Shown piece after piece: positions 8,866-17,355 of a DNA stretch of 64,000 nt. Made by a program: the position numbers and the translations under genes. Below the pieces are notes generated by a model. That model did not search any database. It was given only the letters and a program-made list of their open reading frames with translations, and was not told where the DNA came from. The DNA comes from Myxacorys almedinensis A (GTDB lineage Bacteria; Cyanobacteriota; Cyanobacteriia; Leptolyngbyales; Leptolyngbyaceae): positions 124,001 through 188,000 of the forward strand of contig NZ_WVIE01000005.1 in NCBI RefSeq assembly GCF_010091945.1, in the 5' to 3' direction. The first letter of the stretch is position 1, and every line of letters begins with the position of its first letter.

Positions 8866-8955
8866 CTAGAAGCCGTTGCGACCCCAAACCACCATCGAGA
8901 TTGAGAATGTAAACACTGCTAATAGCGCGATCCAACCCAGCGACAAAATATCCAT
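8866..8955 (-). CDS. petN: Cytochrome b6f complex subunit PetN (VIII)
   Basis: A 29-residue protein: starts [19 protein letters not shown] and ends [10 protein letters not shown], which matches the PetN pattern (MDIL.LGW...[14 protein letters not shown]) over its whole length. It is the single-helix small subunit essential for assembly and function of cytochrome b6f in thylakoids. The large b6f genes petB and petD lie about 17 kb away in this window. The gene is easily missed because of its size; identity is clear from the motif. Confidence 0.95.
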   Translation of the reverse strand: MDILSLGWIALLAVFTFSISMVVWGRNGF

Positions 8956-9098
8956 AGTTACACTGTCCAACCAAACGTTACACAAAAATGCTCTATCTCA
9001 TCATAAGTCAAAGATGGGACGCTAGGGCTGTAGGATTAAACGCTGAAGGCAAGAGATTGGACAAGACTTAGATCCTGATTTAGATGATGATTTAGACC

Positions 9099-9527
9099 AT
9101 GATGTGGGAAGAACGAGTTGAATCGATCAAGGCAGGCATCGTCTCAGCCAGCGCAGTAGGACTAGTTTTTCCGGTTGCATGGTCGATGAACAATGGTGTG
9201 TTTCAACAGGCAGACGAGCTAGCAGCCCTGCAAACTGGATATTTGGCTGGATCACTCAGTGGTGCGATCGCACTGTTTACAGGGTTTCTATTTGGCATCA
9301 CTTACCGTTACGTGATTCGCCAAGACCCAAATCTACATCTCCGTTCTGGCGCGGTTTTAGCCTTTGGGCTGGTGCGAGGGCTGGCTCAAATCGATGTCGG
9401 CTTCACCACACAAGAGAGCGTTTTCCCGTTTCTTGTGCTGGCGGGGGAAAGCCTGATGTTGTTTGCGATCGCACGGCTTGTGCTCGATTGGGCAATGGGG
9501 CAAAAGTGGGTAAAACCGTTTCCCTAA
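9099..9527 (+). CDS. Conserved cyanobacterial membrane protein, unknown function
   Basis: 142 residues (a second Met follows at 9102). Predicted helices: about 11-30 (AGIVSASAVGLVFPVAW), 46-70 (GYLAGSLSGAIALFTGFLFGITYRYVI), 81-97 and 108-130. The N terminus (EERVESIKAGIVSAS) is acidic/amphipathic. It resembles small hypothetical membrane proteins found throughout cyanobacteria; I know no assigned function. No clear ribosome site precedes either Met. It diverges from petN, with about 140 nt between the starts. Confidence 0.75.
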   Translation: MMWEERVESIKAGIVSASAVGLVFPVAWSMNNGVFQQADELAALQTGYLAGSLSGAIALFTGFLFGITYRYVIRQDPNLHLRSGAVLAFGLVRGLAQIDVGFTTQESVFPFLVLAGESLMLFAIARLVLDWAMGQKWVKPFP

Positions 9528-9866
9528 GCCAATCTGGTGGCTAGTCGCTTGACGGCTTAGGTTGACCTATCTCCTCCCAAACCCGATCTTCTTTGGGCAG
9601 CGGCAGTCTTGTTTAACACTCATTAAACTTTGCCGATTTTTAGTCCGTCTTCTAGGCGATCTCTTATCGTTTAGGTACCCTCTGATCTTCAGTCCTCATT
9701 TGCCCTGATCATCGGCATAATCTTATCTTTCAGCCCATCAGAGCGCCTTAGGATGGACAAGCAGTACGGCAACCAGGTCTGTTTCAGTCGCAAAAGCCGC
9801 CCCCGCGATCAGGGTAGTGTTTGATTAGATAGAAATAGACTCGACGATTTCACTCAGGAGAAGCCT
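9528..9866. other. Intergenic stretch, nothing convincing seen
   Basis: About 340 nt with no coding frame. The last 15 nt contain CAGGAG, the ribosome site of the next gene (GTG start at 9867). Confidence 0.5.
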
Positions 9867-10247
9867 GTGAACCAGAACAACCTTCAAGCCCTGCAATTTG
9901 GCTTGACTAGTCTCGGACGTTTACTAACGTTAATTGGCATTGTGTGGCTGTTGGCTGCCCTGGGATTGGGCTGGCTAGTCAAGTCGTTTTTTGTCTTGTT
10001 GGTGTTGCTGCTGCTGGCTCCGGTAGTCGCGATCGTTGGGCTGCGCTGGTGGCTGCAAAAAAATCTGGTGCAAGCGCCTTGTCCTGTTTGTGACTTTGAG
10101 ATCACAAGTTTAAACCATGCAGAAGTTCAGTGCCCTAGCTGTGGCGAGCCGCTTGCAGCAGAGCATGGCAAGTTTAAGCGGTTGACGCCAGTCGGCACGA
10201 TCGACGTAGACGCGGTAGAGGTGTCGGCTCAAGTCTTAGAAGATTAA
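9867..10247 (+). CDS. Membrane protein with C-terminal zinc ribbon, unknown function
   Basis: 126 residues from a GTG start preceded by CAGGAG at good spacing. Two adjacent hydrophobic helices (about 16-38 and 41-60) form a hairpin, followed by a cytosolic zinc ribbon with CPVC at about 72-75 and CPSC at about 91-94. The topology suggests a small membrane-anchored zinc-ribbon protein. No function is known to me for this cyanobacterial family. It stands alone, convergent with the methyltransferase gene. Confidence 0.8.
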   Translation: MNQNNLQALQFGLTSLGRLLTLIGIVWLLAALGLGWLVKSFFVLLVLLLLAPVVAIVGLRWWLQKNLVQAPCPVCDFEITSLNHAEVQCPSCGEPLAAEHGKFKRLTPVGTIDVDAVEVSAQVLED

Positions 10248-10313
10248 CGCTGAGACGGTTCATCTGGTCTCGGAAAACCAATCCGGTCTCACTCCTCGTA
10301 ACAAATGAACCGT

Positions 10314-11273
10314 TCATTCCGGCGTTTCCTCCTTATCTGGGTCTCGTTTTTGCATGGCTAGCGTGTTGCGTTCCCAAAATACGCCGTCTGTAAATCCTTG
10401 AATTGTTGGGTCAGAGTCTGCTAGCTCTAGCCGCCGCTCGGTTAGCAAACAGTATTCTTCATTCACGTCGATTCCTAAATAGCTTCTGCCCAGTTTTTTT
10501 GCCACGACCGAAGAAGTTCCACTCCCAACAAACGGATCAAACACCAGGTCGTCAACATTAGAACTGGCAAGAATGAGCTTGGCAATCAACTTTTCGCTCT
10601 TTTGGGTCGGATGATCCGTATTTTCTGCCATCGACCAAAACGGAATTGTGATGTCTGTCCAGCAGTTAGAGGGGTGAGTATCGCGAAAATTTCCGCTCCC
10701 CGTTTTTTCCCAATCTTTGGGTGTGCCGTCTTGGGTGCGGTAAGGCGCTTTTACCTGGCGGCGCAACTTGACAGTCTCTATATTGAACGTGTAGTGATTG
10801 GAAACCGTGCAAAACCAGATATCTTCGCTGGCGTTTTTCCAGTTCGCTTTTGCGCCCCGTCCTTTCTCTCGCTCCCATGTGATGCGGTTTCGCACGATGA
10901 AATGACGGGCAGCAACCGTGAAGATAGAGGTAGACGACAACCAATCTCCGCAGATATAGAGCGAAGCCGTGGGTTTGAGCAATGGCTTGAGAGCGATCAG
11001 CAGGTGGTCTAGCCATGCTGTGTAATCTTCGACTGCCCGTTTAGCAAACTTCAATCCATCAAAGTCTTTGGTTAAGTTGTAGGGCGGGTCAAGAATGAGG
11101 AGATCCACAAATGCTGATGGCAAGTGCTGAATCAGGTCTAGGCAATTGCCCTGCATGGTGCCGATCGCAGCATTATGAGCAGAAAGCCGCGATCGCAGCC
11201 GTGCCCGATCGGCATCGGTCAACCTTAAGCTTCGATTTCGGGGCGATCGCAATTTATCAGGAATGGCAGGCAA
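10314..11273 (-). CDS. Site-specific DNA methyltransferase, beta class (N6-A or N4-C), orphan
   Basis: 319 residues. Catalytic motif IV LDPPYN is at 61-66 and the SAM-binding motif DPFVGSGTSS lies in the C-terminal third, so the motif order is that of beta-class amino-methyltransferases; HPTQKSEKLIAKLI just before motif I is also typical. DPPY fits N6-adenine or N4-cytosine methylation. No restriction enzyme gene is next to it, so it is an orphan. Cyanobacteria keep conserved orphan methyltransferases (GATC, CGATCG and GGCC types), and the HIP1 octamer here contains GATC and CGATCG, but which site this enzyme recognises cannot be read from the sequence. Confidence 0.9.
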   Translation of the reverse strand: MPAIPDKLRSPRNRSLRLTDADRARLRSRLSAHNAAIGTMQGNCLDLIQHLPSAFVDLLILDPPYNLTKDFDGLKFAKRAVEDYTAWLDHLLIALKPLLKPTASLYICGDWLSSTSIFTVAARHFIVRNRITWEREKGRGAKANWKNASEDIWFCTVSNHYTFNIETVKLRRQVKAPYRTQDGTPKDWEKTGSGNFRDTHPSNCWTDITIPFWSMAENTDHPTQKSEKLIAKLILASSNVDDLVFDPFVGSGTSSVVAKKLGRSYLGIDVNEEYCLLTERRLELADSDPTIQGFTDGVFWERNTLAMQKRDPDKEETPE

Positions 11274-11429
11274 CTCTAAGTCAACTCCTATCTACTTAGT
11301 TATTTTCAAATGTGCGCCGCTATTTGCGACACCGCTTTAGCATTTTTACTTACGGGCATCGAAAAAACTTAGAATTTACTCAATTTTTCGGAAAGCATAT
11401 TCCGTTGCATTGAATAAAGTAGTAGTGTC

Positions 11430-11472
11430 GCACCTCGTTAAGGGGTGCAGCGCCATCGCCCACTCAATGGGC
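11430..11472 (+). promoter_or_regulatory. Two hairpins in the leader of a 27-codon ORF
   Basis: GCACC/GGTGC (11430-11434 with 11444-11448) and GCCCA/TGGGC (11458-11462 with 11468-11472, 5-nt loop) follow each other ahead of the ribosome site of the small ORF at 11507. This looks like a structured 5' leader; I do not recognise a known riboswitch class. Confidence 0.45.
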
Positions 11473-11506
11473 AAACTCAGATTGAACTACAGAGGATTAA
11501 CTTGTC

Positions 11507-11590
11507 ATGAAAAATTTAGCTTTGCCCATTACTTACGTATATATACGTAAACATTTGAGGAGATATTCGGCTAAACCTATGCAGGAATGA
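11507..11590 (+). CDS. 27-residue leader-type ORF with internal palindrome
   Basis: ATG at 11507, preceded by AGAGGA (11491-11496, 10 nt before the ATG), stop TGA at 11588-11590. The peptide begins MKNLALPITYVY and is basic and Tyr/Arg-rich in its second half. An 18-bp perfect palindrome (11533-11550, TTACGTATATATACGTAA) lies within it. The stop codon is the first three bases of a 10-nt inverted-repeat arm whose partner lies immediately before the ribosome site of the next gene. I do not recognise the peptide; the arrangement suggests a leader peptide that controls the downstream secreted-protein gene, but it may also be fortuitous. Confidence 0.45.
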   Translation: MKNLALPITYVYIRKHLRRYSAKPMQE

Positions 11591-11676
11591 TAAAGCAACC
11601 GCAAATTTGCTGGATTTTCGCCTTCTACTTGACGTAACATCGTGTTGTAGGGGTCATTCAACAAGCTGCTTTATCA
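11588..11676 (+). promoter_or_regulatory. Long-range inverted repeat linking leader-ORF stop to next ribosome site
   Basis: TGATAAAGCA (11588-11597) and TGCTTTATCA (11667-11676) are perfect 10-nt complements separated by 69 nt. The left arm contains the stop of the 27-codon ORF; the right arm ends one base before GAGG (11678-11681), the likely Shine-Dalgarno of the secreted-protein gene. A ribosome at the upstream stop would open the stem. An alternative reading is an 89-bp MITE with 10-bp terminal repeats. Confidence 0.45.
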
Positions 11677-11690
11677 TGAGGTTGCCGCGT

Positions 11691-11951
11691 ATGAGTACCT
11701 TCTCGAAGACCGCATTTGTAGCAACTTTGGCTTTGGGTGCATTGATGGGATTGAATATGAGTCAGGTTAGCGGAGCACCATTCCGCCAATTGGCTGATCT
11801 ATTCTTAGAACAAGCTTCTCACGGTTTTCGTGATCCCATGCGTTCTACCGCTACCAAATCCTTTGGGTCTGCATCTGATTCACTTTATGCCACATTTGAA
11901 CCCGATCCGAACGATCCGCCGACGACAACTGGCGGTTCTGGAACCCGATGA
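11691..11951 (+). CDS. Small exported protein with GSGTR C terminus, unknown function
   Basis: The ATG at 11691 is preferred: GAGG lies 9 nt upstream and the protein then begins with a standard signal peptide (MSTFSKTAFVATLALGALMG...SQVSGAP; cleavage likely after SGA at about residue 28). The frame is open further up to 11607, with another ATG at 11676. The mature part is about 58 residues, with a Ser/Thr-rich middle and an acidic Pro-rich tail (FEPDPNDPPTTT) ending GGSGTR. The C terminus recalls the RGSGR-type peptide signals of heterocyst inhibitors, but the order differs, so that is only a loose resemblance. A terminator follows. Confidence 0.7.
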   Translation: MSTFSKTAFVATLALGALMGLNMSQVSGAPFRQLADLFLEQASHGFRDPMRSTATKSFGSASDSLYATFEPDPNDPPTTTGGSGTR

Positions 11952-11981
11952 GCTTCGACTGATGTTAGATTGAGTAACTCA

Positions 11982-12012
11982 AAAGCCCATGGATACCTTC
12001 TCCGTGGGCTTT
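11982..12012 (+). terminator. Terminator after the secreted-protein gene
   Basis: A 12-nt stem AAAGCCCATGGA (11982-11993)/TCCGTGGGCTTT (12001-12012), with a single mismatch, a 7-nt loop and a T-ending right arm, 30 nt after the stop. Confidence 0.85.
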
Positions 12013-12131
12013 CGACTGTTTAGGTATAGGGTTAAAAGGGTTGAGGATAGGCTCTAAAATAAATGTGAACCTCCGTTAGCCTGTTTACCGAATCTTTTGC
12101 TATAAACCCCTTGAGTTATTTATAACGGATA

Positions 12132-12800
12132 ATGAACTATTCCGAGATTGATATTGCTCCTTTAATTGATCATTCGCTCTTGGGCGCGATCGCAACTTCG
12201 CAGCAGGTTGAGCAGTGGTGTGATGAAGCCGATCGCTACGGATTTGCAACGGTTTGTGTGAATCCTACGCATGTGCAGAAAGCGGTGGAGTTGTTACACA
12301 ATAAAAAACCCAAGGTTTGCACGGTGATCGGGTTTCCGCTCGGCGCAACGACTTCTGCCGTCAAACTCTACGAAGCGCAAGAAGCATCAGAACACGGCGC
12401 GACCGAGCTAGATGTTGTGATCAACCTGGGATGGCTTAGGTCTGGAATGACCAGCGAAGTCCATCGAGAATTAGCAGAGATTCGGGAATCCACCGGGCAG
12501 TCTATCAAAGCCATTCTAGAAATGACGCTTTTGACGGATGCTGAGAAACGTTTAGCTGCTGAAATTTGTTTAGATGCTGGAGTGGCGTTTCTCAAGACCA
12601 GCACGGGCTGGAACGGCAGTGCAACGGTAAGCGATGTGCGGTTGCTGAAAGACCTTGCTCAAGACCGGATTGGTGTTAAGGCGGCGGGGGGAATCCGTAC
12701 CCTCGATCAAGCTTTAGAGCTCGTGCTGGCGGGGGCAACCCGTCTCGGCACGTCTCGCGGTGTTGATCTGCTGCGTCAGCGCGATACCCTAGAAATGTGA
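12132..12800 (+). CDS. deoC: Deoxyribose-phosphate aldolase
   Basis: Cleaves 2-deoxyribose 5-phosphate to glyceraldehyde 3-phosphate and acetaldehyde. 222 residues, the usual bacterial class-I length. DHSLL at 13-17, Asp94 in ATELDVVIN, the Schiff-base Lys155 in [10 protein letters not shown] and the second active-site Lys183 in [10 protein letters not shown] are all present. First gene of a plus-strand run deoC-recO-MFS; 33 nt separate it from recO. Confidence 0.96.
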   Translation: MNYSEIDIAPLIDHSLLGAIATSQQVEQWCDEADRYGFATVCVNPTHVQKAVELLHNKKPKVCTVIGFPLGATTSAVKLYEAQEASEHGATELDVVINLGWLRSGMTSEVHRELAEIRESTGQSIKAILEMTLLTDAEKRLAAEICLDAGVAFLKTSTGWNGSATVSDVRLLKDLAQDRIGVKAAGGIRTLDQALELVLAGATRLGTSRGVDLLRQRDTLEM

Positions 12801-12833
12801 CGCTTGCGACACGCTCCGAAACGAGGATGAGGG

Positions 12834-13730
12834 ATGAGTCGAACTTATAAGGCGATCGGCATTAATTTGAAGGCAACGCTGCTGGGAGAAGCGGATCGGG
12901 TGCTGACCATTCTCACTAAAGAGCATGGCTTGATCCGGGCGGTGGCGATGGGGGCACGCAAACAAAACTCTAAAATGGGTGGGCGAAGCGGCTTGTTTGT
13001 CGTGAATAATTTACTGATTGCCCAGGGAAAAACGCTGGATAAAATTACCCAAGCTGAAACCTTAGAGTCGTATCCGGGGCTAGGACGCACGCTCAAAAAG
13101 CTGACGGCTGGGCAGTATTTGGCAGAACTGGTCTTGAACCAAGCCTTGAGTGAGCAGCCCCAGGAAGACTTGTTCTATCTGCTAAACGAGCATTTAGGAC
13201 GAATCGAGCGATCGCACGACACCCATGTGTTGGCTCACCTCACCCATGCTATCTTTCAACTGCTGGCGATCGCAGGGGTTGCCCCCCAAGTGCATCAGTG
13301 CTGCCTGACGCAAGCCCTTCTCAAGCCTGATGTCAGCGATCCCCACTGGCAGGCAGGCTTTAGCGCGATCGCTGGAGGAGCCGTTACCCTCGAAGCGCTT
13401 GAACACATGCAGGCACAGGATCTGCTACTTTCGGCACGAGTTCGCTCTACAGGGGGAGAATACCGGGCGACGCTTGCCCCAACCGCTGCGATCGCGGCGG
13501 CACCACCGCACCGTTCACCTTCTCCAAACATGACGATCAACGCCGTTGAACTCGCTGTATTTCAGCAGCTAGCGCATGCCGAACTGTCTCAACCGTCCAT
13601 TTCATCCCCTGTGTGGTTGGCATTAGAGAGGCTGCTGCGCCAATATGCTCAATACTATTTCGATCGTCCCATTCGGTCTGCTGCGCTCATTGATACGTGT
13701 TTTGCTCCTGAACTGTCTGAATCGCCATGA
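12834..13730 (+). CDS. recO: DNA repair protein RecO
   Basis: RecO loads RecA onto SSB-coated DNA with RecR in gap repair. 298 residues; N-terminal OB fold with YKAIGINLKATLLGEADRVLTILTKEHGLIRAVAMGARK, then the helical domain with GQYLAELVLNQAL and LLNEHLGRIE. The zinc-finger region is reduced (VHQCCLTQ only), as in many cyanobacterial RecO proteins. The start at 12834 has GGATGAGGG close upstream. The stop overlaps the following MFS start by 4 nt (ATGA). Confidence 0.93.
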   Translation: MSRTYKAIGINLKATLLGEADRVLTILTKEHGLIRAVAMGARKQNSKMGGRSGLFVVNNLLIAQGKTLDKITQAETLESYPGLGRTLKKLTAGQYLAELVLNQALSEQPQEDLFYLLNEHLGRIERSHDTHVLAHLTHAIFQLLAIAGVAPQVHQCCLTQALLKPDVSDPHWQAGFSAIAGGAVTLEALEHMQAQDLLLSARVRSTGGEYRATLAPTAAIAAAPPHRSPSPNMTINAVELAVFQQLAHAELSQPSISSPVWLALERLLRQYAQYYFDRPIRSAALIDTCFAPELSESP

Positions 13731-15376
13731 TCCGATCCTGCCATCCTGATGACCTTTCGCTTTCGTCCATCTTTGCACACAGCCCCAATGGTAAACTTGG
13801 GAGCGAGCCGTGCGAAGTGTATTCGGGTGAGGAGCGCGTTCCGTCCATGTTACGAACTCAGGAAGATCCTCCTGGCAGTTCTGAAGAATTGTCGGCAAAT
13901 GGGCATGAAACATCAAACGGGCATGAATCACCGGCGAATTCTGATGGGAAAGCGCCTTCATCTGGTAAACATTTATCCGAAGATACGGGCGGAGAGTTAG
14001 TGTCAGTTGCAGATTTACCCAATCCTCCGCCTGAGCAAAATCATCCGTTGCCCCCGTTGCCAGAGCCAGATGACGCCGATCGCGGGTTTGCACCGGTTCT
14101 AAAAAATCGCAACTTTCTGACGCTGTGGGCGGGGCAAGTGTTCTCGCAGTTGTCAGACAAAGTGTATTTAGTCTTGATGATTGCGCTGATTGCCAGCCGC
14201 TTTCAGTCGCCCGGTCAAACGATCAGTGGGTGGGTATCGTCGATTATGATTGCGTTTACCATCCCGGCGGTGCTGTTTGGGTCGATCGCGGGGGTGTTTG
14301 TCGATCGCTGGTCTAAAAAAGGGATATTGGTCGCCACAAACCTGTTGCGCGGTGCGTTAGTATTCGCCATTCCTTCGCTGATCTGGGTTTCCCACGGGTG
14401 GAAAACGTTTTATGGCTTACCCGTAGGATTTTGTCTGCTCCTCGTGGTGACGCTCTTGGTTTCGACGCTGACTCAATTTTTTGCCCCCGCCGAACAATCG
14501 ATCATTCCGCTGGTGGTAGAGCGGCGGCATTTGTTGTCTGCCAACTCGCTCTACACCACGACAATGATGGCATCGGTGATTATTGGGTTTGCGGTGGGTG
14601 AGCCGTTGTTGGGCTTAGCCGATACGCTGGTCGAGCGGCTGGGCGGCTTCCCCGACTTGGGGAAAGAATTGTTGGTGGGGGGAGGCTATGCGATCGCAGG
14701 GACGTTGCTCTTATTGATGAAAACTGGGGAAAAAAATAAAGACGATAACTCCCCAGAAGAGTATCCCCATGTGTTGGAAGACATTAAAGACGGGTTGCGC
14801 TATCTCAAAGAACAACCCCATGTTCGGGGCGCGTTGATTCAACTGGTGATTCTCTTCTCGATTTTTGCGGCGCTGGCTGTCTTGTCGGTGCGGCTTGCCG
14901 AAGTGATGCCAGAAATTAAATCGTCGCAGTTTGGCTTTTTACTGGCAGCAGGGGGCGTTGGGATGGCGCTAGGAGCGGCAGCGTTAGGAAGTATTGGACA
15001 GCGATTTGCCCACGCTCGGTTGGGCGTGATTGGATCGAGCGGCATGGCAACATCGCTGATGGGCATCGCCTTTTTTTATCACCATTTGTGGATCACGCTG
15101 CTGCTGATTGCGTCGCTCGGAGCCTTTGCCGCCCTCGTTGGCATTCCGATGCAGACCACCATTCAGCAAGAAACCCCAGAAGACATGCGGGGAAAAGTGT
15201 TTGGCTTGCAGAACAACGCCGTCAATATCGCCCTAAGTTTGCCCTTGGTTTTGGCTGGGGTCTCGGAAACGTTATTTGGATTGCGGATTGTCTTTTTGGC
15301 ACTTGCTGCCCTGACGATCGCAGGAGGAACTCTGACCTGGTATATTTCCCATACGAGGAGATCTTCGGAGGGATGA
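13727..15376 (+). CDS. Major facilitator superfamily transporter with long hydrophilic N terminus
   Basis: 549 residues. The first ~115 are polar, Pro/Ser/Glu-rich and probably cytosolic; then twelve membrane helices, starting FAPVLKNRNFLTLWAGQVFSQLSDKVYLVLM, the N-terminal pattern of the MFS_3/EntS-like subgroup. GVFVDRWSKKGILVATNLLRG is the conserved loop 2-3. The substrate is unknown. Two starts are possible: ATG 13727, which overlaps the recO stop as ATGA (translational coupling), or ATG 13847, which has GGTGAGGAG about 12 nt upstream and would remove 40 residues. The overlap favours coupling with recO. Confidence 0.88.
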   Translation: MIRSCHPDDLSLSSIFAHSPNGKLGSEPCEVYSGEERVPSMLRTQEDPPGSSEELSANGHETSNGHESPANSDGKAPSSGKHLSEDTGGELVSVADLPNPPPEQNHPLPPLPEPDDADRGFAPVLKNRNFLTLWAGQVFSQLSDKVYLVLMIALIASRFQSPGQTISGWVSSIMIAFTIPAVLFGSIAGVFVDRWSKKGILVATNLLRGALVFAIPSLIWVSHGWKTFYGLPVGFCLLLVVTLLVSTLTQFFAPAEQSIIPLVVERRHLLSANSLYTTTMMASVIIGFAVGEPLLGLADTLVERLGGFPDLGKELLVGGGYAIAGTLLLLMKTGEKNKDDNSPEEYPHVLEDIKDGLRYLKEQPHVRGALIQLVILFSIFAALAVLSVRLAEVMPEIKSSQFGFLLAAGGVGMALGAAALGSIGQRFAHARLGVIGSSGMATSLMGIAFFYHHLWITLLLIASLGAFAALVGIPMQTTIQQETPEDMRGKVFGLQNNAVNIALSLPLVLAGVSETLFGLRIVFLALAALTIAGGTLTWYISHTRRSSEG

Positions 15377-15453
15377 AGGTGAGGGACGAGGCATGAAGAG
15401 TAAATCATCCTCCTCCCCGCATCCCATACCCCCTTCATTTAACACCCACTGAA

Positions 15454-16602
15454 ATGCATATAGCTTGGCTTGGAAAGAAAGCACCTTTTTGCGGCAATGT
15501 CACCTATGGTCGAGAGGTTACAAATGCTCTGCTAGACCGAGGGCATCGAGTTAGTTTCTTCCATTTTGCTCAGGAAGATGCCGGACCAGATAATTGGCCA
15601 GACTTTCAGGAGATTCCGATTCCGTTTCTCTACAAGTCGCAAATTTATACGATTCCCACGTTTCGATCGAGCAAGGTTCTCAGCCAGGCGCTACGAGAGG
15701 TGCAGCCCGATTTGGTGCATGCATCGCTGACGCTTTCCCCCCTCGATTTTTTGCTGCCAGAAATTTGTGAAGAATTGGGCATTCCGCTGATTGCCACGTT
15801 TCACCCCCCCTTCGATCGCAAGCGGCGTAACTTTACATCGGGGACACAGCATCTGATGTATCAGCTATATGCGCCGTTTTTGGCAAACTACGATCGCACG
15901 ATCGTGTTTTCGCACATTCAACGGGATTTGCTGACTAAGTTGGGCGTTCCTGCCGAACGGGTGGTGGTGATTCCCAATGGCGTCGATTCTGCCAAATATT
16001 CTCCCGGACGATCGACCTTGAAAGCAGAATTTCAGGCGGAGCGCGTGTTTCTCTACCAAGGGCGTGTGGCTCCTGAGAAAAATGTAGAGTCGCTCTTGCG
16101 GGCGTGGAAAGCGTCGGAGATGCACCCAACGAGTAAGTTGCTGATTGTGGGAAACCATGGCCCGCTTGCTGCCTCATTGATGCCTTTTTATGGCTCTGAA
16201 CACGGAATTTACTGGCTGGGGTTTATTGCTCAAGAGCAGCGTCGGATTGATATTTTAAGGGGGGCAGATGTCTTTATTTTGCCATCGCTGGTAGAGGGGC
16301 TGTCGTTATCGCTGTTAGAAGCCATGTCGTCGGGGTTGGCGTGCATTGCCACGGATGCCGGAGCCGATGGGGAAGTGCTTGAAGATGGCGCGGGTGTGGT
16401 AATGAGTACGCAGCGAGTCTCTACTCAGTTGAAGACGCTTTTACCACTTTTTCAAGATCATCCCGAAATTACAGCACTGTTGGGTCAGAAAGCGAGACAG
16501 CGAGTGCTCGATCGCTACACGTTGAGTCGTAACATTACTCAGGTGGAAGAGTTGTATGAATCGGCGGTGAAATTGCCGCGATTGCCGCTCAGTTTGATTT
16601 GA
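15454..16602 (+). CDS. Glycosyltransferase family 4 (GT-B fold)
   Basis: 382 residues. N-terminal acceptor domain MHIAWLGKKAPFCGNVTYGREVTNALLDRGH; C-terminal donor domain with VVIPNGVDSAKYSPGR, LYQGRVAPEKNVESLLRAW and the EX7E-type segment PSLVEGLSLSLLEAMSSGLACIATD. These are GT4 hallmarks (nucleotide-sugar-dependent retaining transferases acting on lipids or polysaccharide). The acceptor is not deducible. It follows the MFS gene by 77 nt on the same strand and may be part of the same transcript. A second GT4 (sqdX) lies at 62-63 kb. Confidence 0.92.
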   Translation: MHIAWLGKKAPFCGNVTYGREVTNALLDRGHRVSFFHFAQEDAGPDNWPDFQEIPIPFLYKSQIYTIPTFRSSKVLSQALREVQPDLVHASLTLSPLDFLLPEICEELGIPLIATFHPPFDRKRRNFTSGTQHLMYQLYAPFLANYDRTIVFSHIQRDLLTKLGVPAERVVVIPNGVDSAKYSPGRSTLKAEFQAERVFLYQGRVAPEKNVESLLRAWKASEMHPTSKLLIVGNHGPLAASLMPFYGSEHGIYWLGFIAQEQRRIDILRGADVFILPSLVEGLSLSLLEAMSSGLACIATDAGADGEVLEDGAGVVMSTQRVSTQLKTLLPLFQDHPEITALLGQKARQRVLDRYTLSRNITQVEELYESAVKLPRLPLSLI

Positions 16603-16653
16603 GATGACTTGGTTTGAGAGGCTTTGAGGAGACGGGGGCGTTGTGAGAGCGGG

Positions 16654-17250
16654 CTAGGGCAATCGCCAATTGGTGCGGTTCCAGTCATACACCCCTTGAA
16701 TCTCGAATTCGTTGCCGTTGTCGAAGCGAATGGTGCAAGCAATGCTGGCATCTCTGACGCTGGGGGCGTCACTTACCGAGACGACAGTGCAAGCAAACCA
16801 TTCTCGGCTACAGGGCCCGCTGTCTTGTACCCATTCCCATAAGGCATTGCAAACTTCGATGCGATCGCCGACGGTCAGGTGAATGGTGTCTTCGTCGGTG
16901 TATTCGGCAAGATGGGCGGGAGTAATGGATTGCAGCCAGACCATTCCGTAGGATTCACGAATGAATTGAACTGCGCCCGACTCGCGATTTTCTATCCAAT
17001 CGTTGAGTAGGGCAATTTTCCAATCTTGATTTTGCGCCTGTTGGTCTTGAACAAAGCGCAGAAGGAGTTTTAGCTGGTCAGGGGTGAGTTGGGAGAGGGG
17101 ATTTGGGGCTTGTTCGTCGAGGGTTTTGGTCATCCAATTACTGATGACTTGGAAAAGGATATGCTGCTGGGTGTCGTCTAGGGGATGACCGATCGCATTG
17201 CATTCTTGAGCGACATGTTCTAACAATGCTTTGATGTCAGGACTGGTCAT
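16654..17250 (-). CDS. Conserved cyanobacterial hypothetical protein (198 residues)
   Basis: Not assigned to a family I can name. The N-terminal ~75 residues are helical (MTSPDIKALLEHVAQEC..., DQLKLLLRFVQDQQAQN), followed by a beta-rich half with VGDRIEVCNALWEWVQDSGPCSREWFACTVVSV and TIRFDNGNEFEIQGVYDWNRTNWRLP, which looks like a small SH3/Tudor-type barrel. Convergent with the glycosyltransferase gene, 51 nt apart. No membrane segment or signal peptide. Confidence 0.75.
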   Translation of the reverse strand: MTSPDIKALLEHVAQECNAIGHPLDDTQQHILFQVISNWMTKTLDEQAPNPLSQLTPDQLKLLLRFVQDQQAQNQDWKIALLNDWIENRESGAVQFIRESYGMVWLQSITPAHLAEYTDEDTIHLTVGDRIEVCNALWEWVQDSGPCSREWFACTVVSVSDAPSVRDASIACTIRFDNGNEFEIQGVYDWNRTNWRLP

Positions 17251-17355
17251 AGCGGCAATGTTACAGGGATAACATTACGGTAGCAAGATTAGGTGAACTG
17301 CGATCGAACGGACTTTGCGCGGGAATCTCTTTAGAGTTTGGCAACGCCAATTGCG

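Noticed and set aside
11936-11951. GSGTR C terminus as a PatS/PatX-type RGSGR signal
   Set aside because: The residue order differs and the protein is larger than known PatS/PatX forms; kept only as a loose resemblance.
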